NCBI RefSeq assembly: GCF_023065955.2
Contig: NW_026622863.1
Coordinates: forward strand, 41,212,177 to 41,276,176
Reading direction: 5' to 3'
Length of the DNA stretch: 64,000 nt
Source: Ursus arctos
Taxonomy: Eukaryota > Chordata > Mammalia > Carnivora > Ursidae
Positions 33,727 through 62,204 of the stretch are shown here, one piece after another. The notes under the pieces were generated by a model that was given only the letters and a program-made list of their open reading frames with translations, searched no databases and was not told the DNA's origin. A program made the translations under genes and the position numbers. The number at the start of each line of letters is the position of its first letter. Position 1 is the stretch's first letter.

Positions 33727-34426
33727 GCAAGGAGAAATTTAACCATTCTACACTTTACTTGTAGTTCCTGACACATTCATCCTTATTTGAGCAAATACCT
33801 ATTAATAGCTCCCTCTTCACCAGACCATAAGTGTCATGAGGACAGGGACCGCATTTATGTCGTTAATTTATCCCCAGTGATTAGCATGGGACTTAACTTT
33901 TGTTGAATGAATGAATAATTTAATGGATTTATTTGGCATTTGCTGGACACAGGACTTAAAGTTTCCTTCTTTCAGCAGTACGAGTAAATTGTGGATAAGA
34001 CCCCCTTCTTGAGTCACTGTGATCTTACAAGAAGTAAAAGAGTCCCCAAGAATCACCCCCTCAAAAAATTCATGATCTGGCAGTGGGGGAGAGCAGGGGA
34101 CAGCTGAGAGGTAGAGTTGCCCTGAGAGTGTTGCTGAAAACAGCACTGCTCCTGAGATGCTAAGTCTTGGGCTGTTGGAGAGGTAGTAGGGGATTTGGAC
34201 TTGGTACTCGCAAGTTAAGCCAAGACCCTGAGAGGGGCTGGGATAGACCCAGGTTAATCGTGCCCCTTAACTACCAGCACAACCAGAAGAAAATCCTCTC
34301 TAGAGGAAGGCTTCCCCAATTTAAGTGTGTAGGACTCCCAGTAACTAAGATCAAGTAATAAGTTCACACTCAAAGATCACCAAACACACAAGAAAATAAG
34401 CCACCAGGAGGGAGAGTTGGCAGAAG

Positions 34427-34910
34427 CAATTCTCCAGTTATCTACTGCTGCAAAATAAATTGCCCCTAAACTTGGTGGCTTAAAACCACAGCAGTAACTT
34501 ATTTTGCTTGCAGATTGTCAATTCACTAGCTTGCTTCCGCTCCATGCAGTATGAGCAGGGACAGCTCAGTTTGAGGCTGGAAGATGCACTTTTTAGATGC
34601 TGTACTCACATGAAGCTCCAGATGGTCCTGTGGGTGGTCACCCATTTTGTGGTGAGAGGGAAAGGGGCTGTTAAATTAGCAAAGAGACATAGTTCTAAGT
34701 GGGAGAAAAGCTGTGGGATCAGAGTCCTCTCCGTTTTGATTGGGTCACCTAATGACCCCTAAGTCAATCACTGGGGTTGGAGAGTTAGATACTCAGAATG
34801 GCCGAATCCAAATGGCCATTTGCTGGAGCCCCAAGTAGAGGGGGCTACATCCAACGCAGAAAGCCTGCTTGAAGTGGGGGAAGAGGTATTGCTGCTTCCC
34901 AAGAGTCAGC
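34427..34910 (+). repeat. Unassigned ancient mammalian repeat
   Basis: TTATCTACTGCTGCAAAATA and GGTGGCTTAAAACCACAGCA are typical of an old, widespread mammalian repeat whose family I cannot name with confidence. Confidence 0.35.
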
Positions 34911-35409
34911 AATGGGAAAGGGTGAATGGACGCTGGGTGATAGAACAACTGGGCTCATGAGTGGTTCTAATGGTTCCAGGAGAAAACACGTAAAAAGAAC
35001 TTAGAATAGGGATTGGCATGTGGAGACAGCTTATGAATACTGTTTGTCTGTTGTCCTTATTTCAACTATTTATTGGCTTCTGACCACTCATAGGATAAAG
35101 TACAAACACCATAAGATGATTTTCATGGTTTATCCTAGTCCATCTCACCAGCCTCAATTCCTATCACTCCCTGCGCTAACAATTCTCCAGCAACAATTTT
35201 AGGAAAATCTTTCTCCCCCAAGTACTCCTGCGATTCTCTGTGTTTCAATGACTTGCACACCTATTCAGCCTTTAATATCGGGGCTCGGTGACCACTTAAC
35301 ATCAGAGGACACTCCCATTACCACCATCAAGTTTTTATCTCCAGCACAGACCTCTCTGCTGAGCTCCAGATCCCAGTATACAAAACACTTTCTTAGAATC
35401 TTGGGCTAG

Positions 35410-35560
35410 GTTTGTTCTTCTCAAACGGGGCGGTACCGCCCCCTGGTGGGAATTTTGGAAACTTGCGCAAACGTTTTTGGTTGCCACGCTGGTTGGAGGG
35501 CACTACAGACTTTTACAGGAGAGGAATCAGGAACGCTAGACCCTGCGTCCGTGCCCTAAA
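35410..35560 (+). repeat. MER5-like DNA transposon remnant
   Basis: CCCCCTGGTGGGAATTTTGG, ACGTTTTTGGTTGCCACGCT and GGTTGGAGGGCACTACAGAC resemble the hAT-type MER5 consensus. A 16-base perfect palindrome sits at its left end. Confidence 0.45.
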
Positions 35561-35789
35561 CAAATTGAAACCTTCCTTAAAGGCGTTTTAAAAGTTTCTT
35601 AATTATCTGAAATTACTAATATAACATATATACAAATGCATAAAAATTTGTGGTACGATTTAAAACATACTTTTTCTGAAATGAAACTATAATGTGAATA
35701 GAGTGAAAATGATGATTTTTGTTGTTCAGAACGGCACCAAAGGTTCGCCATATAGGAAAATTTCAATTCCAACCATAATGCCGCTTATG

Positions 35790-36480
35790 AGATATAATGT
35801 AAAATTTTAACAGTGTAAAACACACATAAATGTGCTCATATTACAAGTGTTCGATATGATAAATTTGCAGGAAGTGACACCACCTGTGTAACTAGCACCC
35901 CTGGTCAAAGAACAACATTATTATCCCCCTTGAAAGCTCTCGTTGTATCACATTCCAATCCCTATTTCTCTCTGCCCCAAAGATGACCACTCTTGACTTC
36001 TAATGCCACCAATTCGTTTTGCCTATTTTTAAACTTCAAGCGGATGAAATCATAGAGTATGTTCTCTTTTGGGTCTGAGTTCTCTGATTCAATGCTATGT
36101 GTTTGATACGCATCCACACTGTTGAATCAGTAGTTCATTTATCCTCATTGTCATAGTGTCTATTGGATGAATATGCAACTAAGTTGTCTATTCTCCCTGG
36201 TGGACACTTGGGTTGTGTTCAGATTCTAGTACCAATGAACTTTCTAGTTTATGTCTTTTTGCTCACAGATATAAGCATCTCTGCTGGGTATATACATTGG
36301 AGTATACTTATAGGTTTGTAGGGTATACATATGTTAAGAATTAGTAGACCCAGCCAAACAAAGTGGTTGTACAAATGTACGCTTCCATGAGCACATGGTT
36401 GTGCCTGAATATTTTTGTTTTGTTCTGTTTTTCTCTTTTCTTCTGGACTTCAGGGATCAACCATTATCTTTGGTTTATGA
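35790..36480 (-). repeat. LINE1 3' region, antisense
   Basis: AACAGTGTAAAACACACATA, GGAAGTGACACCACCTGTGT and CTTCAAGCGGATGAAATCAT follow the antisense 3' region of old L1 elements. Confidence 0.55.
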
Positions 36481-36944
36481 TGCATTCTTATCCATGCATA
36501 AGCCCCTTCTCTGATAGTGAGAAATCTAGCTAACATTAATATATTTATTTCTTTGATCAATCCCCCTGTCTTTAACTGATCTCCTACTGTTGCTGCTACC
36601 CCTGTCCTCCGTATCAGTCTTTTTCACTCCACCAGGGCTCTAACAGCCCGTACTGTGCAACCCTCCTGTGCATACTCCTCACAGTCTGCTTAGGCTCTGA
36701 CACCTAACCCCGGGGCTGTCATGGCTTTCCATAACCCCCCACCCAACACATCCACATTCTTACCATGTCCAGGCTTGCTTTTAGCCTCACAAACCACCCT
36801 TAGGAGTGAAAGCTCTTTATTTTTACTTCTTGCTTTTCATAGTTCTTTTCATCCATAACTTTGATGACTTTTCTTTGTAATCAGATTTATATATTTTGTC
36901 AGTTTAAAGAACATAGTGTTCGCTTTTTTTAAAAAGAATCTCTA

Positions 36945-37074
36945 GGGGTGCCTGGGTGGCTAGTCAGTTGGGCATCTGACTCTTGATATCAGCTCGGGTC
37001 TCAATCTTAGGGTTGTGAGTTCGAGCCCTGTGTTGGGCTCCATGCTGGGAGTAGAGCCTACTTAAAAAATAAAA
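36945..37074 (+). repeat. CAN-SINE, sense, short form
   Basis: Begins GGGGTGCCTGGGTGGCTAGT and ends CTACTTAAAAAATAAAATTA. It is the first of three in a row. Confidence 0.85.
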
Positions 37075-37077
37075 TTA

Positions 37078-37275
37078 GGGGCACCTGGGTGGCTCAGATG
37101 GTTAAGTGTCTGCCTTGGGCTTGGGTCATGATCCCAGGGTCCTGGGATCGAGCCCCGTGTTGGGCTCCCAGCTCGGCGGGGAACCTGCTTTTCCCTCTTC
37201 CTCTGCTGTTCCCCCTGCTTGTGCTCTCTTGCTCTCTTTGTCAAATAAATAAATAAAATCTTTTTAAAAAATGAA
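37078..37275 (+). repeat. CAN-SINE, sense
   Basis: Begins GGGGCACCTGGGTGGCTCAG and ends AAATAAATAAATAAAATCTT. Confidence 0.88.
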
Positions 37276-37346
37276 ATAAAATAAAATTTAAATTTAAAAA
37301 AGAATCTTCAAAAAATTAAATTTAAATTAAAATTTTAAAAATTTAG

Positions 37347-37544
37347 GGGGCGCCTGAGTGGCCCAGGTGTTAAGCGTCTGCCTTCGGCTCAGGGCGTGAT
37401 CCCAGCATTCTGGGATCGAGCCCCACATCAGGCTCCTCCGCTATGAGCCTGCTTCTTCTTCTCTCACTCCCCCTGCTTGTGTGCCCTCTCTCGCTGGCTG
37501 TCTCTCTCTGTCAAATAAATAAATAAAATCTTTTTAAAAATTTT
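37347..37544 (+). repeat. CAN-SINE, sense
   Basis: Begins GGGGGCGCCTGAGTGGCCCA and ends AAATAAATAAATAAAATCTT. It belongs to the same subfamily as the copy at 25834. Confidence 0.88.
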
Positions 37545-37602
37545 AAAAAGAATCTCCATTTTACTTTTTCATTAACTTATTTTAATTTTAATTTTCTTTT
37601 TT

Positions 37603-37705
37603 TAATGTGGAACACTTTTCAGTTTGCATGTCGTCCTTGCACAGGGGCCATACTATCTTCTCTGTATTGTTCCAATTTTAGTGTATGTGCTGCTGAAGCA
37701 AGCGC
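37603..37705 (-). pseudogene. U6 spliceosomal snRNA retropseudogene
   Basis: Read on the minus strand from 37705, the sequence follows U6 snRNA end to end: a start close to GTGCTCGCTTCGGCAGCAC, then ACTAAAATTGGAACAATACA, GAGAAGATAGTATGGCCCCT, GCAAGGACGACATGCAAACT and an end near GTTCCACATT. Substitutions hit the conserved start and the catalytic ACAGAGA/AGC neighbourhood (AGATAGTATGG where the gene has AGATTAGCATGG), and an A-rich tail follows the 3' end, as expected of L1-mediated retroposition. I see no U6 promoter elements upstream. The open frame at 37605-37997 on the other strand is a by-product. Confidence 0.85.
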
Positions 37706-37843
37706 TATTTTAATTTCCTTAAAAGTAGAAGAAATATTCTATTTTCTTCAGATTTATTCTATGGTTCATTTTCTAGTTTCTTTTTTTCTTTTCTTAAAAT
37801 TTTCCCAAAAACAAAACAAAAAAAATCCCCCAACATTATTATT

Positions 37844-38044
37844 TTTTTTTAAAGATTTTATTTATTTATTTGACAGAGGGAGAGGGAGCGAGAGAGGAAA
37901 CACAAGCAGGGGGAGTGGGAGAGGGAGAAGCAGACTTCCCGCTGAGCAGGGAGCCCGAGGCAGGGCTCGACTCCAGAACGCTGGGATCATGACCTGAGCC
38001 GAAGGCAGACCCTTAATGACTGAGCCACCCAGGCTCCCCGTCCT
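37844..38044 (-). repeat. CAN-SINE, antisense
   Basis: It runs from TTTAAAGATTTTATTTATTT to GACTGAGCCACCCAGGCTCC. Flanks CAACATTATTATT at 37831-37843 and 38045-38057 are a target duplication. Confidence 0.88.
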
Positions 38045-38047
38045 CAA

Positions 38048-38079
<32 letters not shown>

Positions 38080-38081
<2 letters not shown>

Positions 38082-38915
38082 TTAAATTGTATTAAGTTTT
38101 AAATTTTAATTCCAGTAGAGTTAACATATAACATATATTAGTTTCAGGTGTACAATATAGTGATTCAACACGTCTGTGCATGACTCAGTGGTCATCATGA
38201 TAACTGTACTCTTGATCCCCTTTGCCTATTTCACCCATCCCCACCACCTCCACTCTGGTAACCATCAGTTTGCTCTCTATAGTTATGAATCTGTTTCTTG
38301 GTTTGTCACTCTTTTTTTCTTTTCGTTCATTTGTTTTGTTTCTTAAATTCCACATATGAGTGAAATCATATGATATTTGTCTTTCTCTGACTGACTTATT
38401 TCACTTAGCATTATACTCTTTAGTCCCATCCATGTCATTGCAAATGGCAAGATTTCATTCTTTTTTTTTTTTTTAAAGATTTTATTTATTTATTTGACAG
38501 AGAGAGAGACAGCCAGAGAGAGAGGGAACACAAGCAGGGGGAGTGCGAGAGGAAGAAGCAGGCTCATAGCGGAGGAGCCTGATGTGGGGCTCGATCCCGT
38601 AACACCGGGATCACGCCCCGAGCCGAAGGCAGACGCTTAACCGCTGTGCCACCCAGGCGCCCCTAGATTTCATTCATTTTTATGACTGAATAATATCCCC
38701 TTGTGTATCTATACCACATCTTCTTTATCCATATATCTATCAATGGACATTTGGGCTGCTTCCATAATTTGGCTATTGTAAATAATGCTGCTGCAATACA
38801 CATAGGGGTGCATGTATCCCTTTGAATTAGTGTTTTTGCATTTTGGGGATAAATACCCAGTAGTGCAATTACTGGATTATAGGGTAGTTCCATTTTTAAA
38901 TGTTTTCTCAACTAT
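38080..38915 (-). repeat. LINE1 ORF2 end and 3' UTR, antisense, split by a SINE
   Basis: Read on the minus strand, 38663-38911 encodes the familiar C-terminus of L1 ORF2 (PVIALLGIYPQNAKTLI, ALFTIAKLWKQPKCPLI). The 3' UTR continues at 38080-38460. The SINE at 38461-38664 interrupts it. Confidence 0.85.
38461..38664 (-). repeat. CAN-SINE inserted in LINE1, antisense
   Basis: It runs from the poly-T and AAAGATTTTATTTATTTATT to TGTGCCACCCAGGCGCCCC. A perfect 11-base target duplication AGATTTCATTC flanks it at 38450-38460 and 38665-38675. Confidence 0.92.
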
Positions 38916-39954
38916 GACATTATTATTTTTCCCTTAGTAACTAGTAAAATAAATGGTTTTTTAGTTCTACTTGAGCTCAAGTGAGTTTCTGCCCCTTGCA
39001 AATTATCCATTTTTTTGTATCCATTAACTAAAGGCCCCCATTCAAACTGGCTTAAGAAAGAGGGTAAGTTATGGTTGCAACTAACTAAAGCCACCATTCA
39101 GACTGGCCTAAGGGGGAAGGGGAATTTATGGTCCAGAAGCAGCTCTAACTTCAGGCACAGCTGGATCCAGGAGCTTGTTGTAATCAGGAACTTGTCTCAT
39201 TCATAGTTATTTATGTAAATTAAAAGGGACTAGATTATGGGCAGACAGAAGCAATAGATATTTGGTGCATTGATTCAGACACTGGCAAGAGGAAATAGGA
39301 AGTGCACAAAGAGACCCAACCACAGCATGGATTTCCTTTGGGGAGCCTTACCCAAGCCGTTCAAGTGGTACCCAACAACCCAAATCCAAGAATATCAGCA
39401 TATTCTCTTCCCTGGCCACAATGATCCGTTCTGGGATGGGCTTAAAACCCAAGCTGGGCCGAGGGAAAAGCAGCCCCAGGACTTTCCAGAACTATCGGCA
39501 AAAGAGTCACTGTGGCTGCTGAGCTTGGAATGCCAGCCTAGAGCTGTAAGTGGTCATCTTTCTTTCTTAAATGAAGAGTCTACCTGAGGATGAAATCAAC
39601 ACAGAGAAAAGCAGAGCCAAGAGACGTAGAAAAATAGACCTTTCCTGGCTCTGTTTCAATACTGGATCCAGCAATGCATTAAGCCAGCATTCCCCTGATG
39701 CTGTCAGCTAGAACGACCAATAAATTCACCTTTCCTGCTTAGCCAGTGTGGAAACAGAATGCTGTAGGTTCCTTCTTTGAAAAAGAAAAATACACAATTA
39801 GGAAAATTCTACTTTTAAGAACCGAATCATCTTTCAAATTAAAGGGGAATTGTTTGGACCCGCGTATTTGTGTATTCGAGTGCTATAGTGTAAAAGCTTA
39901 TTTTAGTCTAAACTGAGGGAAAAAAATATGTTGATGAGCATTTGAACCTACAGT

Positions 39955-40158
39955 GTTTTTTTTAATGATTTTATTTATTTATTTGAGAGAGAGAGAGGCA
40001 GCCAGCGAGAGAGGGAACACAAGCAGGGAGAGTGGGAGAGGAAGAAGCAGGCTCCCAGCAGAAGAGCCCGACATGGGGCTCGATCCCAGTCCCAGAACTC
40101 CGGGATCACACCCTGAGCCAAAGGCAGACACTTAACGACTGAGCCACCCAGGCGCCCC
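39955..40158 (-). repeat. CAN-SINE, antisense
   Basis: It runs from TTTTTTTTAATGATTTTATT to GAGCCACCCAGGCGCCCC. A perfect 12-base target duplication TGAACCTACAGT flanks it at 39943-39954 and 40159-40170. Confidence 0.92.
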
Positions 40159-40329
40159 TGAACCTACAGTTTTGATAATATGATTAATCCAGTAGAAGTG
40201 GAGGCCTAAATGAAGATTGTACTTAGCTATACTCTGTTCTCCATAAAAATAGGCAGATTTCTCAGTCTTTCTGCTATTCAATATAAACAATAAGAATTAT
40301 CTTGCTGGGTTGCTTTATTATGGAGACTG

Positions 40330-40700
40330 TTTTACAAATCACCTTTACCAAGGTATAATTTACGTACCATAAAATGCACCCATCATAAGTGTACAGTTCA
40401 ATGAGTTTTGACAAATCTATACACCCATGAAACCACTACCACAATCATGATATAGAACATTTCTTTTACCCCAAAAAAGTTCTGTTGTGCCCTTTGGCAG
40501 TCAATTCCCTTCTTATGGTCCCAGGCAACCACTGATATGCTCTGTCACCTTAGATTAATTTTGCCTGTTTTAGAATTTCTACAAGTGAAATAATACAATA
40601 TGTATTCTTTTGTATCTAGCTTGTTTTGTTGTCTTTTTATTTTCTGTAAAGTCTATTTATGTTTACATGTGTGTCATAGTTTATACATCATATTTTAGAT
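40330..40700 (-). repeat. LINE1 3' region, antisense
   Basis: CCAAGGTATAATTTACGTAC, CAGTTCAATGAGTTTTGACA and CCCTTCTTATGGTCCCAGGC match old L1M 3' sequence. Confidence 0.6.
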
Positions 40701-41046
40701 ACCTGTGGAAAATAATAAAACAAGTTAGATATAATAATGGTTCACAAATTCCACTTATTATTAGCTATTTCAGGTGTAATTGAACTCAAAATGAACTATT
40801 TTTATGTCTTTCCCAACTTCTGAAAATTTTACTTTAGAAAATATAAAGACCCTGGAATAGCTTTTCATTATCGAGATGTCTTTTACAATTTACTGTTTCC
40901 CTTTGGAGAAGTTTAGTTTCTAAAGGCAGCTCCCAGTGCAGTCTTATTTATGTAAGCCTTACTTGGATCATCTCCTGTCACTTACACACATGGACCAGTG
41001 GAATATTATGTCCTGCATGTGTAGGAAAAGGGTGTCGAGAAGGCTC

Positions 41047-58684
<17,638 letters not shown>

Positions 58685-59872
58685 CCTGGGTCCTCTGCCT
58701 GTGGTTCTTGCAGTGTCCACTGCCAACATCCTCTCTCTGTTTCTGTCTTTTTCTGGGTCCCTCTCTCTACATCTCTGGCTTTTCTTATTGTCTCTCTTGG
58801 TCCATTTGTCTCCTTCTCTTTCTCTGTTTTCCTCTCTTCCCATGAGTCAGTCTCTCTCTCTTTCTCCTTTCCTCCTCTTCAGTCTCACCCTTCTTCTCTC
58901 CTGCCCCCCCCCCGACCCTTGCTCTCCTCTCACCACTCACAGCCCCTCAGGAAGGACAGCTGCTCGGAGAACTCCAGGAGCCCAGGAGAGCGATGAGGCT
59001 AATGTGGTCAGTGGCAGAGACCCAGCCCGATGTTGTCCTCACATTGCTGCCTCCCTTGGGCACCCTCCCGAGTCTCCAGCTCCAGGTCTCCGCCCAGCAG
59101 GCTCCTCCCGGCCCAGCTGGAGCATGAAATCCCCTGTCAGCACATGCCAGGAACATTCCACGGTGCCTCCCCAGTCCCCATGACCCCAAGGGCCTGGCTT
59201 GGGCCAAGGATAAGGGGCAGCCAGTCAGACCCAGGCAGACAGCTGGACCCAGCATGAGGTTAGGATTCCCCCACTCTTCCCTCCCCTGGTACATGACCTT
59301 GGCAAGTCTCTGCCTTCCCAGAGTAGACATCTCCTCATTGCCATCAGGGATCTCTGCTGGAGAGTGTGCAAGATTGTGCTTGAGAGACTGCAAGAGTGCA
59401 GATATCTGTGTGCATATGTGCATGTGAGTGCATGAGCATGGGTGTGAGCATGGGGAAGGTGAGAGTGAAATGTGATCTGTGAAAGTATACTCAGGAGTGG
59501 GTGTGTGTTTGCGTGTGTGTGTGTGCGCGCTTGAGTGTCTAAAGCATAAGTGTGCAGGGCTGTCAGAGAGGGTGGAGTGAAAGCCACGGTCCAAGACCAC
59601 CTGCACTAAGTGGGTATAGGAGTGAGCCCAGCTTGGGAACCCTGTGGCCATATGAGTTCTACCTCATGAAGCTTTCCTCTGTCTCTCCCTGCCCCCCCCC
59701 CCGCCCCCAATCAGGTGGTTACGTCTCAGGCAACCTTTACCTACGTCACTGTCTCTCTTTTGTCTCTACGTGTCTATGTTTTTTTTTTTTCTGTCTTTGT
59801 TCTCATCTCTATCCCCCACTCCCCATGCTCTGTGTCTCTCACACACCAGACACTCAGTAAATATTTGTTCTC

Positions 59873-60075
59873 CGGCACACCTGGGTGGCTCAGCTGGTTA
59901 AGCAGCTGCCTTCGGCTCAGGTCACGATCCCAGGGTCTTGGGATTGAGTCCTGCATCGGGCTCCTTGCTCAGTGGGGAGCCTGCTCCTCCCTCTGCCTGC
60001 CGCTCCCCCTGCTTGTGCACTTGCTCTCTCTATTTCTCTGACAAATAAATAAATGAAAATCTTTAAAAATATATT
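59873..60075 (+). repeat. CAN-SINE, sense
   Basis: Begins CCGGCACACCTGGGTGGCTC and ends CAAATAAATAAATGAAAATC. It is the only SINE found between the two divergent starts. Confidence 0.88.
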
Positions 60076-61914
60076 TTTTCTCAGTCCACATTTGACTACA
60101 CCTCTTTCTTTTATTTGTGTCTCCATTGCTGAGCCCTCCTGGTTGTCACATCTTTGAATTTTATAACCCTCTCGGCCTGCCCTCCCCACCCCAGCATGCA
60201 CACACACACTCACAAGGGATAAGCTTCTTCTGCGTGCTTATCTCCTGCAGGAACTGGAACTGCTCATTTCCCCCCCCCCCGCCCCCACCCCTACTCCCTT
60301 CTCTGGTCCTCCTCCAGGAACAAGATGAGGCATCTGGTCTGAACCCCCACAGCTCCATCCTCGATGTTCCCTCTAGTCTTTCTTCTTCCCTCCCGTTACT
60401 GACTCCTCGCCCTCCCCCACATTTCCTCTCCCAACTGCCCCCCACACCTTCTGGGGAATGGGCTGGATGCAGAGTCAATAGGGGCTCTCACCAGATGGTG
60501 TCCCTCAGGGCCAGGGTGTAGAGCTGTCAGTTGCTGGGACCTTTAATTAGCACAAACCTTTCACCCTCCACCTTGGCTGTTTTCCTTCTCTGGATGCTCC
60601 TGGGACCTCCCACTCTCCCTTTTTCCATGCCTATGGCCCAAGAGAGCCAGGAAGGGGAAGCGATGTCAAGTGTCTGGAAAAACAGCCTTACTAGCTGACT
60701 TCCTCCCAAGACTGGCTCCTAGCTCGTCCTCTGTCAGAATCCAGCCACTGGATTCTCCAAACAGAAGCGGGCTCAGGCCCCCAGACCTAGAAGTCTGGTC
60801 CCGAGGACCTACCCCTCTCAGCCTCAGGAGTCCAGGTTTGCAGCTGCTTCTCCCCAGGGACCCAGGAGTTCAGGCCTCCACACACCGCCCCCCCCCCCCA
60901 ACAGGACTTAGGGCAGATGTTCACTGTCTGTGATTTTCACATCCTCCTGGGCCTGTGTGGGGGCGGGAGAGAGTGGTGGTTAATCCACTGACTCTAAGAC
61001 TTAAGACCAGATTTTCTGACCCGGTCATCCTGTCAACAGAAGTCTGAACGCCCAGTCTTAGAATCCTGGAGTCCAAGCCCCTGCCATTTGGAGACGCAAG
61101 TATCTGAGCTCAGGAACAGCAGAGAACCTGAGTGTGGACCCCCAGTCCCTGCAGGCTCAGGAATATCAGACCCCAGGTCCCAGGCCCCCAGGCCCCACTC
61201 GGTCGGCTCGGGGTCCCGCCCACCTGCCCGGCCAGCTGCGCAGCGCACCGGCAGGCCTGCAGCGTGGGAACGCCCCAGCTGGGCGGCATACAGCCGTCAG
61301 GACAAGCTGCGCGGTTCCCAGCCTCCCTGCCTGGCCCAGCTCGGGCACCGCCGCCTCCCAGCCGTCGCCCGGCAACCACAGTCGAGTGGGACAAGGGGCT
61401 GAGCCTGGACTGCGGGGTCTCGGGAAAGGAGGGGCTGGGGCCTGGATTCCTAGATACTTGGACGTGCTATGGTTTGCAGCGGTAACAAGGCAGGCAGAGG
61501 GATATTTTGAGCTGACATTTTGAGGCGAGAACTGAACCCCCTCCTCTTCTCAGGGGTCCCAGTTGCTCCCAGGCACCCCGGTGTCCTCTCCCTGACCCGC
61601 AGGCCCACGGGAGCCCCGGGCCCCGCCTCCCCAAGGCGCGGAAACTAGCGAAGCCCGAGGGGCTCCCATTTATAGCTCTGTTTCCACTCTGCGCATTCCC
61701 TCCAGGACCTAGGCTGAGCAAGTTTCTTCCACTCTCTTCCCCGCCATGCCCCCCACAAGCCTGGCAGGGTGCAGGTGTACAACCCAGCCGGACGCCCTCC
61801 TTCGACCCAGGTGTTCCGGCTCCCAGACCCCAATTTAGGTGGGGCCCCAGCCCGCGGGGAGACCCAGCCCTGCGGTGCCAGCATTCATCCAAGTCTCGGC
61901 CGCGGGAGTTTCTC

Positions 61915-61955
61915 AATGGGAAGGGGCGGGTCTCCCAGGGGGCGGGGCGAGTGGG
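61915..61955 (+). promoter_or_regulatory. GC boxes upstream of KIRREL2
   Basis: Two Sp1-type GC boxes, GGGGCGGG at 61922-61929 and GGGGCGGGGCG at 61938-61948, lie 260-280 bases before the KIRREL2 ATG within a CpG-rich block. A weak TATA-like TTTATAG at 61669-61675 is too far upstream to be a firm call. Confidence 0.4.
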
Positions 61956-62204
61956 ATCAGGCCCTCCCCGATCTCTCAGAGACCGAGGGCGCGGAAACCG
62001 CCTGTGTTTCAGAGTGTTGGAGCCTGCGGCTGGGCCGACTTGGGGAGCTCCAGGCCAGAAACGGGGTGGTTCCTAGCCTGGGGCGAAGAGTCGGGCGCGA
62101 AAGGAGCTCCGACCAGGGTGATAAGAGGTGTGCCATTGAGGAAGGAGTTAGCAAGGAAGCCAGTGCAACCCCAAGTCTGCGGGATCTTGGGCGACACATT
62201 CAGA

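Larger units (their letters stand above)
32740..33930 (+). repeat. LINE2 3' end broken up by four CAN-SINEs
   Basis: LINE2 pieces lie at 32740-32867 (GGGCCTTTGCACTTGCTGTT), 33433-33550 and 33727-33930 (GTGTCATGAGGACAGGGACC, ending TTGTTGAATGAATGAATAA). They are in order and orientation, so one element was cut apart by later SINE insertions. Confidence 0.65.
27329..41046. other. Intergenic region between PRODH2 and NPHS1
   Basis: I find no protein-coding gene here. The region is a mosaic of LINE1, LINE2, MIR, a MER5-like piece, at least fourteen CAN-SINEs and a U6 retropseudogene. Where no repeat is listed (for example 28590-29250, 34900-35400 and 39000-39900) I see nothing I can support. Confidence 0.7.
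58685..62204. promoter_or_regulatory. Divergent NPHS1 / KIRREL2 intergenic region
   Basis: The region separates the start codons of NPHS1 (minus) and KIRREL2 (plus), about 3.5 kb. It contains a (CT)-rich tract (58720-58910), a GT-rich tract near 59500-59530, one CAN-SINE (59873-60075), several poly-C runs and a GC-rich block at 61180-62110. No gene is supported inside it. In human and mouse this interval carries podocyte promoter activity for nephrin; which bases matter here cannot be read from sequence alone. Confidence 0.55.

Noticed and set aside
38663..38911. Minus-strand 82-codon frame as a gene
   Set aside because: It is the C-terminus of LINE1 ORF2 inside a truncated, SINE-interrupted element.
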